A stretch of DNA of 64,000 nt from Polynucleobacter cosmopolitanus. GTDB lineage: Bacteria > Pseudomonadota > Gammaproteobacteria > Burkholderiales > Burkholderiaceae. The position numbers and the translations under genes were made by a program. The stretch is from positions 186,001-250,000 of the forward strand of contig NZ_NJGG01000003.1 of the NCBI RefSeq assembly GCF_002224225.1. The letters run 5' to 3'. Positions 33,073 to 43,468 of this stretch are shown piece by piece (positions within the stretch are counted from its first letter, which is position 1; the number at the start of each line of letters is the position of its first letter). The notes beneath the pieces are model-generated. The model was given only the letters and a program-made list of their open reading frames with translations. It did no database searches and was not told where the DNA came from.

Positions 33073-33897
33073 TCAGTAATTACTGCGATCAGGATTAATC
33101 TCTTGCAAGATGGTCGTGGCAATTTCTTCAATGGATTTATTAGTGGTAGATAGCCAAGGAATCGCTTGCTTGCGCATCATTGCTTCAGCAGCACTGACCT
33201 CATAACGACAATTTTCAATCTTAGCGTAATTACTTCCTGGTCTTCGTTCATTTCTAATTTCAGATAGGCGCATCGGATCAATCGTCAAGCCAAACAACTT
33301 TTTACGAAATGGCATTAAATCAGATGGCATTTGATTTCTTTCAAAGTCATCAGGAATCAATGGGTAGTTTGCCGATTTAAGGCCGTACTGCATGGCCAAG
33401 TAAAGACTGGTCGGCGTTTTTCCACTGCGAGAAACACCCACCAAAATAACATCAGCATCCGCCAAGTTTTGATTGGATTGACCGTCATCATGTGCGAGCG
33501 AAAAGTTAATCGCTTCAATCCTATTTTTATAAGATTCAGTGTCAGCGTTATTGTGAAAGCGGCCAATCGCGTGGGTCGATTTAACTCCAAGAGCTTGCTC
33601 GAGAGGCACAATAAAGGTTTGGAACATGTCCATCATCACACAATTGGCTTCAGAGACAATCGCATTAACTTCTGAGTCAACCAAAGTGGTAAAAACGATT
33701 GGTTCAAGACCCGATGATTTGGCGTATTCATTGATTTCTCGAACTGCTTGATGCGCTTTATCCACGGTGTTGATAAAAGGCATCCTGATTTGTCTAAATG
33801 GAAGTTCAAATTGAGCCAAGATGGATTGGCTAAAAGTCTCGGCCGTGATGCCAGTGCCGTCAGAAACAATGAAAACAATGCGTGGTTTTGAGCTCAT
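33073..33897 (-). CDS. ppsR: PEP synthase regulatory protein PpsR (DUF299)
   Basis: Bifunctional kinase/pyrophosphorylase that switches PEP synthase off by ADP-dependent phosphorylation and on by Pi-dependent removal. 274 residues from ATG 33897; the frame extends upstream to 33999 but the normal N-terminus is MSSKPRIVFIVSDGTG. The P-loop-like GVSRSGKTPTSLYLAMQYG is present. Divergent from its target ppsA, so enzyme and regulator share one intergenic region. Confidence 0.95.
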   Translation of the reverse strand: MSSKPRIVFIVSDGTGITAETFSQSILAQFELPFRQIRMPFINTVDKAHQAVREINEYAKSSGLEPIVFTTLVDSEVNAIVSEANCVMMDMFQTFIVPLEQALGVKSTHAIGRFHNNADTESYKNRIEAINFSLAHDDGQSNQNLADADVILVGVSRSGKTPTSLYLAMQYGLKSANYPLIPDDFERNQMPSDLMPFRKKLFGLTIDPMRLSEIRNERRPGSNYAKIENCRYEVSAAEAMMRKQAIPWLSTTNKSIEEIATTILQEINPDRSNY

Positions 33898-34015
33898 AAT
33901 TTTTTGAAGAAAGTAATGTGCAAAGGATACAATAGAACCATTGAACTTGCGGCAGGTTTTGGCCTTTGCCATCAGTCGCTTGCATGACCAGTTTTCCATT
34001 ACTTAGAGAGTAGTT

Positions 34016-36397
34016 ATGTCCAATCCAAACCATGCAAATGCATACGTTTTACCCTTTGAGGACCTGCGCATGTCTGATGTTGAGTCAGTCGGCGGTAAGA
34101 ATGCCTCATTAGGCGAGATGATTTCTCAGCTTAACGCCTCTGGCGTTCGAGTGCCAACAGGTTTTGCTACAACTGCTTTGGCATTCAGAGATTTTCTTGT
34201 CCACAACAAACTAACTGAACGTATCAATGATCGTTTAGATCGATTGAACGTTGATAATGTGAAAGAGTTGGCGATTGCTGGCGCCGAGATTCGCTCATGG
34301 GTCGAAGAGGCTCCTTTTCAAGATCGCCTAGAACAAGAAATTCGTCAGGCATTCAAAACTTTGGATGCTGATGGTAAAGGTTCTTTTGCGGTTCGTTCTT
34401 CAGCAACTGCTGAAGATTTACCAGATGCTTCATTTGCTGGACAGCAAGAGTCATTTTTAAACGTTGTTGGTATTGAAGATGTGTTGCATCGTATTCGTGA
34501 GGTATTTGCATCTTTGTACAACGACCGTGCGATTTCTTATCGTGTTCACAAAGGCTTTGCTCACGCTGAGGTTGCTTTGTCAGCAGGTATTCAGCGCATG
34601 GTTCGTTCTGATAAGGCATCGTCTGGAGTGATGTTCACTTTGGATACTGAGTCAGGTTTCCAAGATGCTGTATTCATCACGTCCAGTTATGGTTTGGGTG
34701 AGACAGTGGTTCAGGGTGCAGTGAATCCAGATGAGTTCTATGTATTCAAACCTACTTTGGCTGCAGGGAAATACGCGATCATTCGCCGCAGTTTGGGTTC
34801 CAAATTAATTCAGATGCAATTCACGGCTCCAGGTGAACCTGGTCGTGTGAAAACAATCGACGTTCCACTTGAGCAGCGCAACCGCTATTCGATCACCGAT
34901 GATGATGTGGCCGAGTTGGCCAAATACGCCATGATCATTGAGAAGCACTATGAGCGTCCAATGGATATTGAGTGGGGCAAAGATGGTATTGACGGCAAGA
35001 TCTATATCTTGCAAGCGCGTCCTGAGACGGTCAAGAGCCAGGCTCAAGGCAAAGTTGAAATGCGTTACAAGCTCAAAGGTCACTCAACAGTTTTAACAAC
35101 TGGTCGTGCAATTGGTCAGAAGATTGGTACAGGTACCGTGCGTGTTGTGAAAGACGCCAGTGAAATGGATCGCGTTCAACCAGGTGATGTATTGGTTGCT
35201 GATATGACAGACCCTAACTGGGAGCCAGTCATGAAAAGGGCTGCTGCGATTGTGACAAATCGTGGCGGTCGCACTTGTCACGCTGCGATCATTGCTCGTG
35301 AGTTAGGTGTGCCTGCTGTTGTGGGTTGTACTGATGCCACGATGGTTTTAAAAGATGGTGCGGTGGTCACAGTGTCATGTGCTGAGGGTGATGAAGGTCG
35401 AATTTATGACGGTCCGATTGAAACTGAAGTCACTGAAGTGAGTCGTGGCGCCTTGCCTGAGATTCCAGTGAAAATCATGATGAACGTGGGTAATCCACAA
35501 TTGGCTTTCGATTTCTGCCAGATTCCTAACGGTGGTGTGGGCTTGGCCCGTTTAGAGTTCATCATCAATAACAACATTGGCGTGCATCCAAAAGCCATTT
35601 TGGAATACCCGAACATTGATTTGGATTTGAAGAAGGCTGTTGAGAGTGTTGCTCGTGGTCATGCGAGCCCTAAAGCATTCTATGTTGATAAGTTAGCTGA
35701 AGGTATTGCCACAATTGCTGCTGCTTTCTATCCAAAGCCAGTGATTGTTCGAATGTCTGACTTTAAGTCAAACGAGTACAAGAAGTTGATTGGTGGATCA
35801 CGTTACGAGCCAGATGAAGAAAATCCGATGCTTGGTTTCCGCGGCGCTTCACGCTATATCTCAGAAGATTTCGCTGAAGCGTTTGCGATGGAATGCGAAG
35901 CTATGAAGCGTGTTCGCAATGACATGGGTTTAACCAACGTTGAAATCATGATTCCATTCGTTAGAACAGTGAACCAAGCTGAAAAGGTGATTGGTCTTTT
36001 AGGTCAGCATGGTTTGAAGCGTGGCGAGAATGGTTTGCGCGTCATCATGATGTGCGAGATTCCGTCCAATGCTATCTTGGCCGAAGAGTTCTTGGAGCAT
36101 TTTGATGGCTTCTCAATTGGTTCAAACGATTTGACTCAATTGACCTTGGGCTTGGATCGTGACTCTGGTATGGAGTTGCTAGCGATTGACTTTGATGAGC
36201 GAGATCCTGCAGTTGAATTCTTGGTTGCCAGAGCTATTGAAACTTGCCTTGCAAAAGGCAAATACATCGGCATCTGCGGTCAAGGACCTTCTGATCATCC
36301 AGACTTTGCAGAGTGGTTAATGAATAAGGGTATTACCTCAATTTCATTGAACCCTGACAGCGTGGTTGATACTTGGACTATGCTTGCTAAGAAATAA
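34016..36397 (+). CDS. ppsA: Phosphoenolpyruvate synthase
   Basis: Makes PEP from pyruvate and ATP (yielding AMP and phosphate) for gluconeogenesis. 793 residues: N-terminal ATP-grasp domain, the phosphohistidine swivel domain with [15 protein letters not shown], and a C-terminal PEP/pyruvate barrel with [22 protein letters not shown] precedes the ATG. Divergent from ppsR, which should control it post-translationally. Followed by two hairpins that reach into convergent smpB. Confidence 0.97.
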   Translation: MSNPNHANAYVLPFEDLRMSDVESVGGKNASLGEMISQLNASGVRVPTGFATTALAFRDFLVHNKLTERINDRLDRLNVDNVKELAIAGAEIRSWVEEAPFQDRLEQEIRQAFKTLDADGKGSFAVRSSATAEDLPDASFAGQQESFLNVVGIEDVLHRIREVFASLYNDRAISYRVHKGFAHAEVALSAGIQRMVRSDKASSGVMFTLDTESGFQDAVFITSSYGLGETVVQGAVNPDEFYVFKPTLAAGKYAIIRRSLGSKLIQMQFTAPGEPGRVKTIDVPLEQRNRYSITDDDVAELAKYAMIIEKHYERPMDIEWGKDGIDGKIYILQARPETVKSQAQGKVEMRYKLKGHSTVLTTGRAIGQKIGTGTVRVVKDASEMDRVQPGDVLVADMTDPNWEPVMKRAAAIVTNRGGRTCHAAIIARELGVPAVVGCTDATMVLKDGAVVTVSCAEGDEGRIYDGPIETEVTEVSRGALPEIPVKIMMNVGNPQLAFDFCQIPNGGVGLARLEFIINNNIGVHPKAILEYPNIDLDLKKAVESVARGHASPKAFYVDKLAEGIATIAAAFYPKPVIVRMSDFKSNEYKKLIGGSRYEPDEENPMLGFRGASRYISEDFAEAFAMECEAMKRVRNDMGLTNVEIMIPFVRTVNQAEKVIGLLGQHGLKRGENGLRVIMMCEIPSNAILAEEFLEHFDGFSIGSNDLTQLTLGLDRDSGMELLAIDFDERDPAVEFLVARAIETCLAKGKYIGICGQGPSDHPDFAEWLMNKGITSISLNPDSVVDTWTMLAKK

Positions 36398-36411
36398 TTG
36401 AGTAGAAAAAA

Positions 36412-36431
36412 GCGGACTGTGATCAGTCCGC
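36412..36431. terminator. bidirectional terminator hairpin between ppsA and smpB
   Basis: GCGGACT (36412-36418) and AGTCCGC (36425-36431) form a 7-bp GC-rich stem. The A-run at 36406-36411 supplies a T-tract on the minus strand, so it should end smpB transcripts; on the plus strand it is followed by GATTTT. Its right arm overlaps the last codons of smpB. Confidence 0.7.
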
Positions 36432-36881
36432 GATTTTGGAGCCCGAACGCATGATTCGGGCTTTTTCTATTTGCCAATCCCGATCTTTCGTTGCGTCACG
36501 TTTATCGTGTTGCTTTTTACCTCGGCCAAGACCAATTTCACATTTCACTCGACCTTTTGAGAAGTGAAGGTTGATAGGTACCAAGGTATAACCTTTTTGC
36601 TCCACTTTACCGATGAGCTTTTTAATTTCAATGGCATTGAGCAAGAGCTTACGAGTTCTGCCTGGGTCAGCTAAAACATGAGTTGAAGCTGAAATTAAAG
36701 GGCTGATGTGGCAGCCAATCAGATAGATTTCAGCATTACGGATCACAACATAAGCCTCTTTGATTTGGGCGCGACCTTCCCGGATGGCTTTTACTTCCCA
36801 TCCTTGTAAGACCATGCCTGCTTCAAATCGTTCTTCAATGAAATAATCGAAGAAAGCTTTTTTGTTGTCTATGATGCTCAT
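36423..36881 (-). CDS. smpB: SsrA-binding protein SmpB
   Basis: Partner of tmRNA in rescue of stalled ribosomes. 152 residues, usual length. N-terminal [28 protein letters not shown] fold region (described by its motif [13 protein letters not shown]) and the basic C-terminal tail that enters the mRNA channel, with [18 protein letters not shown]. Convergent with ppsA and divergent from ratA; smpB beside ratA-rnfH is a widespread arrangement. Confidence 0.97.
   Translation of the reverse strand: MSIIDNKKAFFDYFIEERFEAGMVLQGWEVKAIREGRAQIKEAYVVIRNAEIYLIGCHISPLISASTHVLADPGRTRKLLLNAIEIKKLIGKVEQKGYTLVPINLHFSKGRVKCEIGLGRGKKQHDKRDATKDRDWQIEKARIMRSGSKIAD
36441..36466 (+). terminator. terminator for ppsA lying inside smpB coding sequence
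   Basis: GCCCGAA (36441-36447) and TTCGGGC (36455-36461) form a 7-bp stem with a 7-base loop, followed directly by TTTTT (36462-36466). All of it lies within the C-terminal codons of smpB (minus strand), so both coding and termination constrain the same bases. Confidence 0.7.
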
Positions 36882-36894
36882 ATATTTATATCGT

Positions 36895-36900
36895 TAGAAT
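36895..36900 (+). promoter_or_regulatory. candidate -10 box very close to the ratA start
   Basis: TAGAAT ends eight bases before the ratA ATG at 36909. If used, transcription would begin at or within a couple of bases of the start codon. No good -35 is visible, and no ribosome site lies between. Confidence 0.3.
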
Positions 36901-36908
36901 ACGAGATT

Positions 36909-37346
36909 ATGGCAGACGTATTTAAGACAGTACTCATTGGGCACTCCGCAGAGAGAATGTATAACTTGGTGATTGATGTGGCCAAGTATCAAGAGTTTCT
37001 TCCGTGGTGCGGTGGTGTTGAGATTTTTGAGCAAACCGAAGAAATTATGGATGCAAAAATACACATCAAATTTAAGGGTTTGGATCAATTCTTTCACACC
37101 AGAAACACCAATATTCGACCAAGCTCCATTGATATGAGCTTTGTGGATGGGCCTTTCAAGAAGTTTCATGGCAATTGGCGCTTCACCCCCTTAAAAGAGA
37201 ATGCTTGCAAGATTGAGTTCCAACTACATTATGAGTTTGAGAGCCTTTTACTCGAAAAGATCATTGGGCCTGTTTTTGGCATTATTGCCGGCACCTTTGT
37301 GGATGGCTTTGTAAAGCGTGCTGATCAAGTCTACGGAGCTCCCTGA
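36909..37346 (+). CDS. ratA: RatA/Coq10-like START-fold protein
   Basis: 145 residues of the polyketide-cyclase/START fold; the opening pattern with HSAERMYNLVIDVAKYQEFLPWC is typical of the RatA (YfjG) and Coq10 family. E. coli RatA was reported to block 70S formation, while Coq10 homologues bind ubiquinone; which applies here cannot be told. The gene pairs with rnfH (overlap TGATG) and sits divergent to smpB. Confidence 0.9.
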   Translation: MADVFKTVLIGHSAERMYNLVIDVAKYQEFLPWCGGVEIFEQTEEIMDAKIHIKFKGLDQFFHTRNTNIRPSSIDMSFVDGPFKKFHGNWRFTPLKENACKIEFQLHYEFESLLLEKIIGPVFGIIAGTFVDGFVKRADQVYGAP

Positions 37347-37696
37347 TGCCGAGTCTCGGATTATTGCTTTGCGATAGTCGCTCAGGACAACCTGTCTTAA
37401 GGGAGGTTCAGGTTACTTTTCCCCCTGATCAGCCCGTGACTGTTGGACAGGCCCTGATTCAGCTAGGTATCGCATCCTCTCCAAAAGATCCTGAAATTGC
37501 CAGAAAAGGGTGTTTTGGGGTATTTGGCAAGCGCAAGGATTGGGACAGTCCTATTTACGAGGGGGATCGCTTGGAACTTTACAGTCCGCTGTTGATTGAC
37601 CCAATGGCAGCAAGGCGAAAAAAGGCTCATCAGAACCAAGATGCCAAATTACAAGCCAAAGCTGCTGACCGAAAAGGCCGTTTTTTGGGCAAATAA
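37346..37696 (+). CDS. rnfH: RnfH family ubiquitin-like protein
   Basis: 116 residues. A beta-grasp fold of about 90 residues with the family ending IYEGDRLELYSPLLIDP, followed by a basic Lys/Arg/Gln-rich tail of about 30 residues (from MAARRKK). Biochemical function is unknown; genes of this family travel with ratA and smpB. Its start overlaps the ratA stop by one base. Confidence 0.88.
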   Translation: MPSLGLLLCDSRSGQPVLREVQVTFPPDQPVTVGQALIQLGIASSPKDPEIARKGCFGVFGKRKDWDSPIYEGDRLELYSPLLIDPMAARRKKAHQNQDAKLQAKAADRKGRFLGK

Positions 37697-37714
37697 TCAT
37701 AAAACCTCTATAAT
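37685..37714 (+). promoter_or_regulatory. candidate promoter of guaB-guaA
   Basis: TTGGGC (37685-37690) and a perfect TATAAT (37709-37714) are 18 bases apart, immediately before the leader of guaB at 37740. The -35 overlaps the last codons of rnfH. The following CGCTTTTGCGCA stretch gives a short leader of about 20 bases. Confidence 0.5.
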
Positions 37715-37739
37715 TCGCTTTTGCGCATAGGGGTTTTGC

Positions 37740-39203
37740 ATGAGGCTCATCCAAAAAGCACTCACATTTGACGACGTGCTTCTCGTTCCCGCTTATTCAG
37801 CGGTTCTTCCACGTGATACTCAGTTGGGTACTCAACTGACACGCGATATTTCGATCAATATTCCTTTGGTATCAGCTGCCATGGACACAGTCACAGAGGG
37901 CCGTTTAGCCATTGTGATGGCCCAAGAGGGCGGTATTGGCATCATCCACAAAAACTTAACGCCTGCTGAGCAAGCGCGTGAAGTTGCCAAGGTCAAACGT
38001 TATGAATCAGGTGTTTTAAGAGATCCGATCACGATTTCACCCGATATGACGGTTCGTGATGTGATTCATCTATCCAAAGAACATGGTTTTTCAGGTTTCC
38101 CGGTTTTGCAAGGCAAGAAAGTTGTTGGCATCATCACTAACCGTGACTTGCGCTTCGAAGAAGACTTGGACGCTAAAGTCAGCGAAAAAATGACGCCTAA
38201 AGATCGTTTGGTCACCATCAAAGAAGGTTCCCCTCCGGAGGAAGCCAAGCGTTTGATGAACAAACATCGTTTAGAGCGAGTCTTGGTGGTTGACGATAAT
38301 TTTGAATTGCGTGGTTTGGTCACTGTCAAAGATATTCTGAAAGCCAAAGAGCATCCATTGGCGAGTAAAGATGGTCGTGGTCAATTGATTGCTGGTGCCG
38401 CTGTAGGTGTTGGTCCAGACAATGATGAGCGTATTGAGCTTCTGGCTAAGGCTGGTGTGGATGTGATCGTGGTTGATACCGCTCATGGCCACAGTCAGGG
38501 TGTTTTAGACCGTGTTAAGTGGGTTAAAAAGAACTACCCTCAAATCCAAGTGATTGGCGGCAATATTGCAACTGGTGAAGCAGCTAAAGCATTGGTTGCT
38601 CACGGTGCTGATGGCGTCAAAGTAGGTATTGGCCCTGGATCAATTTGTACGACTCGTATTGTTGCGGGTGTTGGAGTTCCTCAGATCACTGCGGTTGTGA
38701 ATGTTTCAGAAGCCTTAAAAGGGACAGGCGTTCCCTTGATCGCTGACGGTGGTGTTCGTTACTCTGGTGATATTTCTAAAGCTTTGGCGGCAGGCGCTCA
38801 TTGCGTAATGATGGGCGGCATGTTTGCTGGTACTGAAGAAGCACCCGGTGAGGTTTTCTTGTACCAAGGTCGTTCATATAAGAGCTATCGCGGCATGGGT
38901 TCTGTGGGCGCTATGAAAGATGGTGCAGCGGATCGTTATTTCCAAGAAGATAACAGTGCCAACGTCGATAAACTCGTTCCTGAAGGTATTGAAGGTCGTG
39001 TGCCTTATAAAGGTAGCGTGTTAGCGATTGTTCATCAGTTAACCGGTGGCATTCGTTCTTCTATGGGGTACTGTGGTTGCAAGACGATTGCTGAATTGCA
39101 TGAAAAAGCAGGATTCGTTGAGATCACTTCAGCCGGTATGCGTGAGTCTCACGTTCATGACGTGCAAATCACCAAAGAAGCTCCCAACTACCACATCGAC
39201 TAA
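37740..39203 (+). CDS. guaB: IMP dehydrogenase
   Basis: Oxidises IMP to XMP with NAD+, first step from IMP to GMP. 487 residues: TIM barrel split by a pair of CBS domains (about 95-205) and the catalytic loop with Cys303 in GPGSICTTR. Followed after 19 bases by guaA, which finishes GMP synthesis. Confidence 0.98.
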   Translation: MRLIQKALTFDDVLLVPAYSAVLPRDTQLGTQLTRDISINIPLVSAAMDTVTEGRLAIVMAQEGGIGIIHKNLTPAEQAREVAKVKRYESGVLRDPITISPDMTVRDVIHLSKEHGFSGFPVLQGKKVVGIITNRDLRFEEDLDAKVSEKMTPKDRLVTIKEGSPPEEAKRLMNKHRLERVLVVDDNFELRGLVTVKDILKAKEHPLASKDGRGQLIAGAAVGVGPDNDERIELLAKAGVDVIVVDTAHGHSQGVLDRVKWVKKNYPQIQVIGGNIATGEAAKALVAHGADGVKVGIGPGSICTTRIVAGVGVPQITAVVNVSEALKGTGVPLIADGGVRYSGDISKALAAGAHCVMMGGMFAGTEEAPGEVFLYQGRSYKSYRGMGSVGAMKDGAADRYFQEDNSANVDKLVPEGIEGRVPYKGSVLAIVHQLTGGIRSSMGYCGCKTIAELHEKAGFVEITSAGMRESHVHDVQITKEAPNYHID

Positions 39204-39222
39204 TTAGCCACTTAGGATTACT

Positions 39223-40830
39223 GTGCACGACAAGATTTTAATTTTGGACTTTGGGTCCCAAGTGACCCAATTGATTGCAAGACGGGTGCGTGATTCACGC
39301 GTTTACTCTGAAATCCATCCGTATGATGTTGATCCAAGCTTCATTGAAAAATTTGTCAAAGAGCAGGGTTGCAAAGGCATTATTTTGTCTGGTGGCCCAA
39401 ATTCTGTGACAGAAGGTGATACACCTCGTGCTCCAGATATCGTGTTCAATCTTGGTGTTCCAGTCTTAGGGATTTGTTATGGCATGCAAACCATGGCTGC
39501 TCAATTGGGCGGCAAGGTTGCTACTGCAGAATCTTTGGGTAAGTCTCGAGAGTTTGGTTATGCTGAAGTGCGTGCCCGTGGCCACACCAAGTTATTAGAA
39601 AATATTCAAGACTTCACAACGCCAGAAGGTCATGGCATGTTGAAAGTATGGATGAGTCATGGTGACTCTGTGACTGAGTTACCAGTAGGCTTTAAATTGA
39701 TGGCATCCACAGGCTCATGTCCTATTGCAGGCATGGCTGATGAGACCCGTCACTTTTATGCCGTTCAATTCCACCCAGAAGTAACTCACACCATTTTAGG
39801 TACAGCGATCATTGAGCGCTTTGTGCATCAGATTTGTGCCTGCGGTACTGATTGGGTGATGGGTGATTACATCGCTGAAGCTGTTGAGAGTATTCGCAAA
39901 CAGGTTGGTAGTGATGAAGTGATTCTAGGTTTATCTGGTGGCGTTGATTCAAGTGTTGCTGCAGCTTTGATTCATCGTGCCATTGGCCAGCAATTGACCT
40001 GCGTGTTTGTTGATCATGGTTTGCTTCGTTTGAACGAAGGCAAGATGGTCATGGAGATGTTTGCCAAGAACTTGGGTGTGAAGGTGATCCATGTGGATGC
40101 GACTGCTCAGTTCATGGGCGAGTTGGCTGGTGTTTCTGATCCCGAAGCCAAGCGCAAGATCATCGGTAAAGAATTTGTTGAAGTTTTCCAAGTTGAATCA
40201 GGCAAGATTAAGAATGCTAAATGGTTGGCTCAAGGCACCATTTATCCAGACGTGATTGAGTCTGCAGGCAAAGGCAAGAAGGGCGCTCATACCATTAAGA
40301 GTCACCACAACGTGGGCGGCTTACCTGATGACATGAAGCTTTCATTGCTAGAACCTTTGCGTGAACTATTCAAAGATGAGGTTCGTGCCTTAGGTGTTGA
40401 ATTAGGCCTTCCTCCAGAAATGGTCTATCGTCATCCTTTCCCAGGTCCTGGTTTGGGTGTGCGTATTTTGGGCGAAGTTAAAAAAGACTTTGCTGATTTA
40501 TTGCGTAGAGCGGACGCCATCTTTATTGAAGAGCTGCGCTCAACCATTGATGAAACCAGCGGCAAGTCTTGGTACGACTTAACCAGCCAAGCTTTTGCAG
40601 TGTTCTTGCCAGTGAAGTCAGTCGGTGTGATGGGAGATGGTAGAACGTATGAGTATGTTGTTGCATTGCGTGCTGTTCAAACTCAAGACTTCATGACTGC
40701 TCATTGGGCACACTTACCTCATGATTTATTAGGACGCGTATCTAATCGAATCATCAATGAAGTACGCGGCATCAATCGCGTGGTGTACGACATCAGCGGC
40801 AAGCCACCAGCAACAATCGAGTGGGAATAA
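39223..40830 (+). CDS. guaA: GMP synthase (glutamine-hydrolysing)
   Basis: Converts XMP to GMP with glutamine and ATP. 535 residues from a GTG start. Class I glutamine amidotransferase domain with nucleophile Cys85 in GICYGMQ and the HPEV pair partner, then the ATP-pyrophosphatase domain with SGGVDSS, and a C-terminal dimerisation domain ending PPATIEWE as usual. Confidence 0.98.
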   Translation: MHDKILILDFGSQVTQLIARRVRDSRVYSEIHPYDVDPSFIEKFVKEQGCKGIILSGGPNSVTEGDTPRAPDIVFNLGVPVLGICYGMQTMAAQLGGKVATAESLGKSREFGYAEVRARGHTKLLENIQDFTTPEGHGMLKVWMSHGDSVTELPVGFKLMASTGSCPIAGMADETRHFYAVQFHPEVTHTILGTAIIERFVHQICACGTDWVMGDYIAEAVESIRKQVGSDEVILGLSGGVDSSVAAALIHRAIGQQLTCVFVDHGLLRLNEGKMVMEMFAKNLGVKVIHVDATAQFMGELAGVSDPEAKRKIIGKEFVEVFQVESGKIKNAKWLAQGTIYPDVIESAGKGKKGAHTIKSHHNVGGLPDDMKLSLLEPLRELFKDEVRALGVELGLPPEMVYRHPFPGPGLGVRILGEVKKDFADLLRRADAIFIEELRSTIDETSGKSWYDLTSQAFAVFLPVKSVGVMGDGRTYEYVVALRAVQTQDFMTAHWAHLPHDLLGRVSNRIINEVRGINRVVYDISGKPPATIEWE

Positions 40831-40848
40831 CAGGGAATCATTTCCCTG
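40831..40848 (+). terminator. hairpin between guaA and the radical SAM gene
   Basis: CAGGGAA (40831-40837) and TTCCCTG (40842-40848) form a 7-bp stem with a 4-base loop, directly after the guaA stop and followed by ATTTTGG. It is short of a true T-tract, so it may only weaken readthrough into the next gene or shield its leader, which ends at ATG 40857. Confidence 0.4.
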
Positions 40849-40856
40849 ATTTTGGC

Positions 40857-42752
40857 ATGAGGGTTCTCAGTCTCATTCCACCCATGACGCAATTAAATAC
40901 GCCGTATCCTTCAACGGCGTACATCACTGGTTTTCTTCGTTCACGTGGTATTGACGCTCATCAAGATGACTTGGCTTTGTCTTTGGTCTTAAGCTTCTTC
41001 TCCAAAGAAGGTTTGGCTGAAGTTCATGAAGCAGCTCTTTCAATTCCTGAAGAAAATCGCAGTGCGACGATTAACTTCTTCCTAGATTATTTTGAAAATT
41101 ATCAAAGCAGCATTGAACCCACCATCAAATATTTGCAAGGTGGTGACAGCACGCTGAGTCATCGCATCAACAGTCGTTCATTCTTGCCAGAGGGTCCAAG
41201 ATTTCAAGCTTTGGATTCTTATGAGGATGATGGTTCTGGAGATTCTCTTTCTTGGGCATTCGGTGCCTTAGGTGCTGAAGATCGAGCGCGCCATTTAGCC
41301 ACGCTTTATTTGAATGATTTATCAGATGTCTTGCGTGATGCCGTTGATGATCGCTTTGAGTTTGTCCGATATGCTGAATCTTTGGCGGGTAGTCAACCAA
41401 GTTTTGACCCATTAGCAAATGCTTTGGAAGCAAAGCCAACCTTGATGGATGAGCATTTGCGATCTTTGACCATCGAGCAAATTGAAAAGCACACGCCTAA
41501 TCTGGTGTTGCTTTCAGTACCTTTCCCCGGATCGGTTTATGCAGCCTTGAGAATTGCTCAAGTGATCAAAGAGAAATACCCATCGATCAAAATTGCTTTA
41601 GGGGGTGGCTACGTCAACACTGAATTACGAGAGTTAACTGAAGCTAGAGTATTTGATTATGTTGATTTCATCACATTAGATTCTGGTGAGCGCCCGTTAT
41701 TGGCTTTGATCGAGCACTTGAATGGCAAGCGTGGCATCAATCGTTTGGTTAGAACTTTTATCCGTCATGAGACAGGACAGGTTCAATACATACAGTGGGC
41801 TGAACCTGACGTGCCTTTTGAAGAGGTTGGTACAGCCACTTGGGATGGCTTACCTTTGGGATCATATCTATCACTCTTGGACATGCTCAATCCCATGCAT
41901 CGTTTATGGAGTGATGGCCGATGGAATAAGTTAACCGTAGCCCATGGTTGCTATTGGAAAAAATGCAGCTTTTGTGATGTCACCTTGGATTACATCTCCC
42001 GCTATGAAACTGCCTCAGCATCATTGCTGGTAGATCGAATTGAAAAAATTGTGGCTGAAACAGGGCAAACAGGTTTTCATTTTGTGGATGAGGCGGCACC
42101 ACCAAAGATACTGAAAGCTTTGGCAGAAGAGTTGATTCGACGCAAGGTGGTGATTTCTTGGTGGGGCAATATTCGTTTTGAAAAAACCTTCACGCCAGAG
42201 CTAGCTGAGTTGTTGGCTGAAAGTGGCTGTATTGCGATGTCAGGTGGCTTGGAAGTTGCATCTGATCGCTTATTGGCTTTGATGGAAAAAGGTGTGACTG
42301 TTGAACAGGTGGCAAGGGTCACCAAGAGCTTCTCGGATGTTGGTATCTTGGTTCATGCCTATTTGATGTATGGCTTTCCAACTCAAACTGTTCAAGAGAC
42401 CGTTGATTCATTGGAGTATGTGCGTCAGTTATTTGAAAATGGCTGCATCCAGAGTGGCTTCTTTCATCGATTCACTTGCACGGTACATTCACCGGTAGGC
42501 AAAAATCCCGAGGCCTATGGCATTAAGCTAATTCCACTGCCAGAGATTACTTTTGCCAAAAACGACATTGGCTTCATAGATCCAACCGGCACTGATCATG
42601 ATGCTTTAGGTCAGGGCTTAAAAAAGGCTATTTATAACTACATGCATGGTGTTGGCTTTGAAGCCGACATCAGAAGCTGGTTTGATTTGCAAGAGCCTGT
42701 ACCTAAGAGCACAGTTTCAAGGCAATTTATTGCCAAAGCTTTACAACTGTGA
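40857..42752 (+). CDS. B12-binding-domain radical SAM protein with CX4CX2C cluster motif
   Basis: 631 residues from ATG 40857. The upstream ATG at 40821 would overlap guaA and has no added homology. The N-terminal 290 residues resemble a cobalamin-binding Rossmann domain (VLSLIPPMTQLNTPYPS, then LVLLSVPFPGSVYAAL and IKIALGGGYVN). A radical SAM barrel follows. The cluster cysteines are Cys365, Cys370 and Cys373 in GCYWKKCSFCD, giving CX4CX2C instead of the canonical CX3CX2C. The downstream GG-type motif (SGGLEV) and a glycine-rich YGFPTQT are visible. Substrate unknown. Neighbours make GMP and deazaguanine-modified tRNA. Confidence 0.85.
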   Translation: MRVLSLIPPMTQLNTPYPSTAYITGFLRSRGIDAHQDDLALSLVLSFFSKEGLAEVHEAALSIPEENRSATINFFLDYFENYQSSIEPTIKYLQGGDSTLSHRINSRSFLPEGPRFQALDSYEDDGSGDSLSWAFGALGAEDRARHLATLYLNDLSDVLRDAVDDRFEFVRYAESLAGSQPSFDPLANALEAKPTLMDEHLRSLTIEQIEKHTPNLVLLSVPFPGSVYAALRIAQVIKEKYPSIKIALGGGYVNTELRELTEARVFDYVDFITLDSGERPLLALIEHLNGKRGINRLVRTFIRHETGQVQYIQWAEPDVPFEEVGTATWDGLPLGSYLSLLDMLNPMHRLWSDGRWNKLTVAHGCYWKKCSFCDVTLDYISRYETASASLLVDRIEKIVAETGQTGFHFVDEAAPPKILKALAEELIRRKVVISWWGNIRFEKTFTPELAELLAESGCIAMSGGLEVASDRLLALMEKGVTVEQVARVTKSFSDVGILVHAYLMYGFPTQTVQETVDSLEYVRQLFENGCIQSGFFHRFTCTVHSPVGKNPEAYGIKLIPLPEITFAKNDIGFIDPTGTDHDALGQGLKKAIYNYMHGVGFEADIRSWFDLQEPVPKSTVSRQFIAKALQL

Positions 42753-42802
42753 CCCCCAGATATTCTTTACAATAAGCAATATTGCAAAACCTTTAGGATT
42801 GA

Positions 42803-43456
42803 ATGACTTACAGTGTTAAAGAGATCTTTTTGACGCTTCAGGGCGAAGGTGCTCACGCTGGTCGTGCGGCAGTATTTTGCCGTTTTAGCGGATGTAATCT
42901 CTGGTCTGGTCGTGAAGAAGAACGCGCTTCGGCTGTTTGTCAATTTTGCGATACCGATTTCGTTGGTACTGATGGTGAGGGTGGTGGCAAATTTGAATCG
43001 GCAGAGCTCTTAGCTTGGGCCATCGATCAAATGTGGGGTTTGGGTGATCCACATCACAAGTATGTTGTTTTCACAGGTGGCGAGCCATTGCTGCAACTAG
43101 ATGACGTTTTGATCGAAGCTCTTCATTCACATGGTTTTAAGATTGCCATCGAAACCAACGGCACGATCCGAGTGCCGGCCGGCATAGATTGGATTTGCGT
43201 GAGCCCCAAGCATGGCGCAGACTTGGTTCAGGTGCAAGGCGATGAACTTAAATTGGTCATCCCTCAAGCTGGACATGCAGGGCAGTTGCCTCAATTATTG
43301 GCACGTTTTGAAAAGATGTCTTTTAAGCATCATTTTTTACAAGCTCTGGATGGCCCAAATAAAGAAGCCAATACTGATTTAGCCATTAAAATCTGTCAGT
43401 CACGCCCCTTATGGCGTTTAAGCACTCAAACACACAAGTTGTTAGGTATTCGCTAG
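42803..43456 (+). CDS. queE: 7-carboxy-7-deazaguanine synthase QueE
   Basis: Radical SAM enzyme that contracts carboxytetrahydropterin to 7-carboxy-7-deazaguanine on the way to preQ0 and queuosine. 217 residues. Cluster cysteines Cys31, Cys46 and Cys49 are spaced CX14CX2C, the extended loop known from the Burkholderia enzyme. FTGGEPLLQ and ETNGT follow. TAGGA precedes the ATG. queD, the preceding enzyme in the pathway, is 12 bases downstream. Confidence 0.95.
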   Translation: MTYSVKEIFLTLQGEGAHAGRAAVFCRFSGCNLWSGREEERASAVCQFCDTDFVGTDGEGGGKFESAELLAWAIDQMWGLGDPHHKYVVFTGGEPLLQLDDVLIEALHSHGFKIAIETNGTIRVPAGIDWICVSPKHGADLVQVQGDELKLVIPQAGHAGQLPQLLARFEKMSFKHHFLQALDGPNKEANTDLAIKICQSRPLWRLSTQTHKLLGIR

Positions 43457-43468
43457 GCAAGCGCGATC

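Noticed and set aside
33898..33999. N-terminal extension of ppsR
   Set aside because: The extra 34 residues do not match the family; the normal start is at 33897.
42753..42802. preQ1 riboswitch before queE
   Set aside because: The 50-base gap shows no pseudoknot-like pairing or A-rich tail of the preQ1 class; it looks like an ordinary leader.
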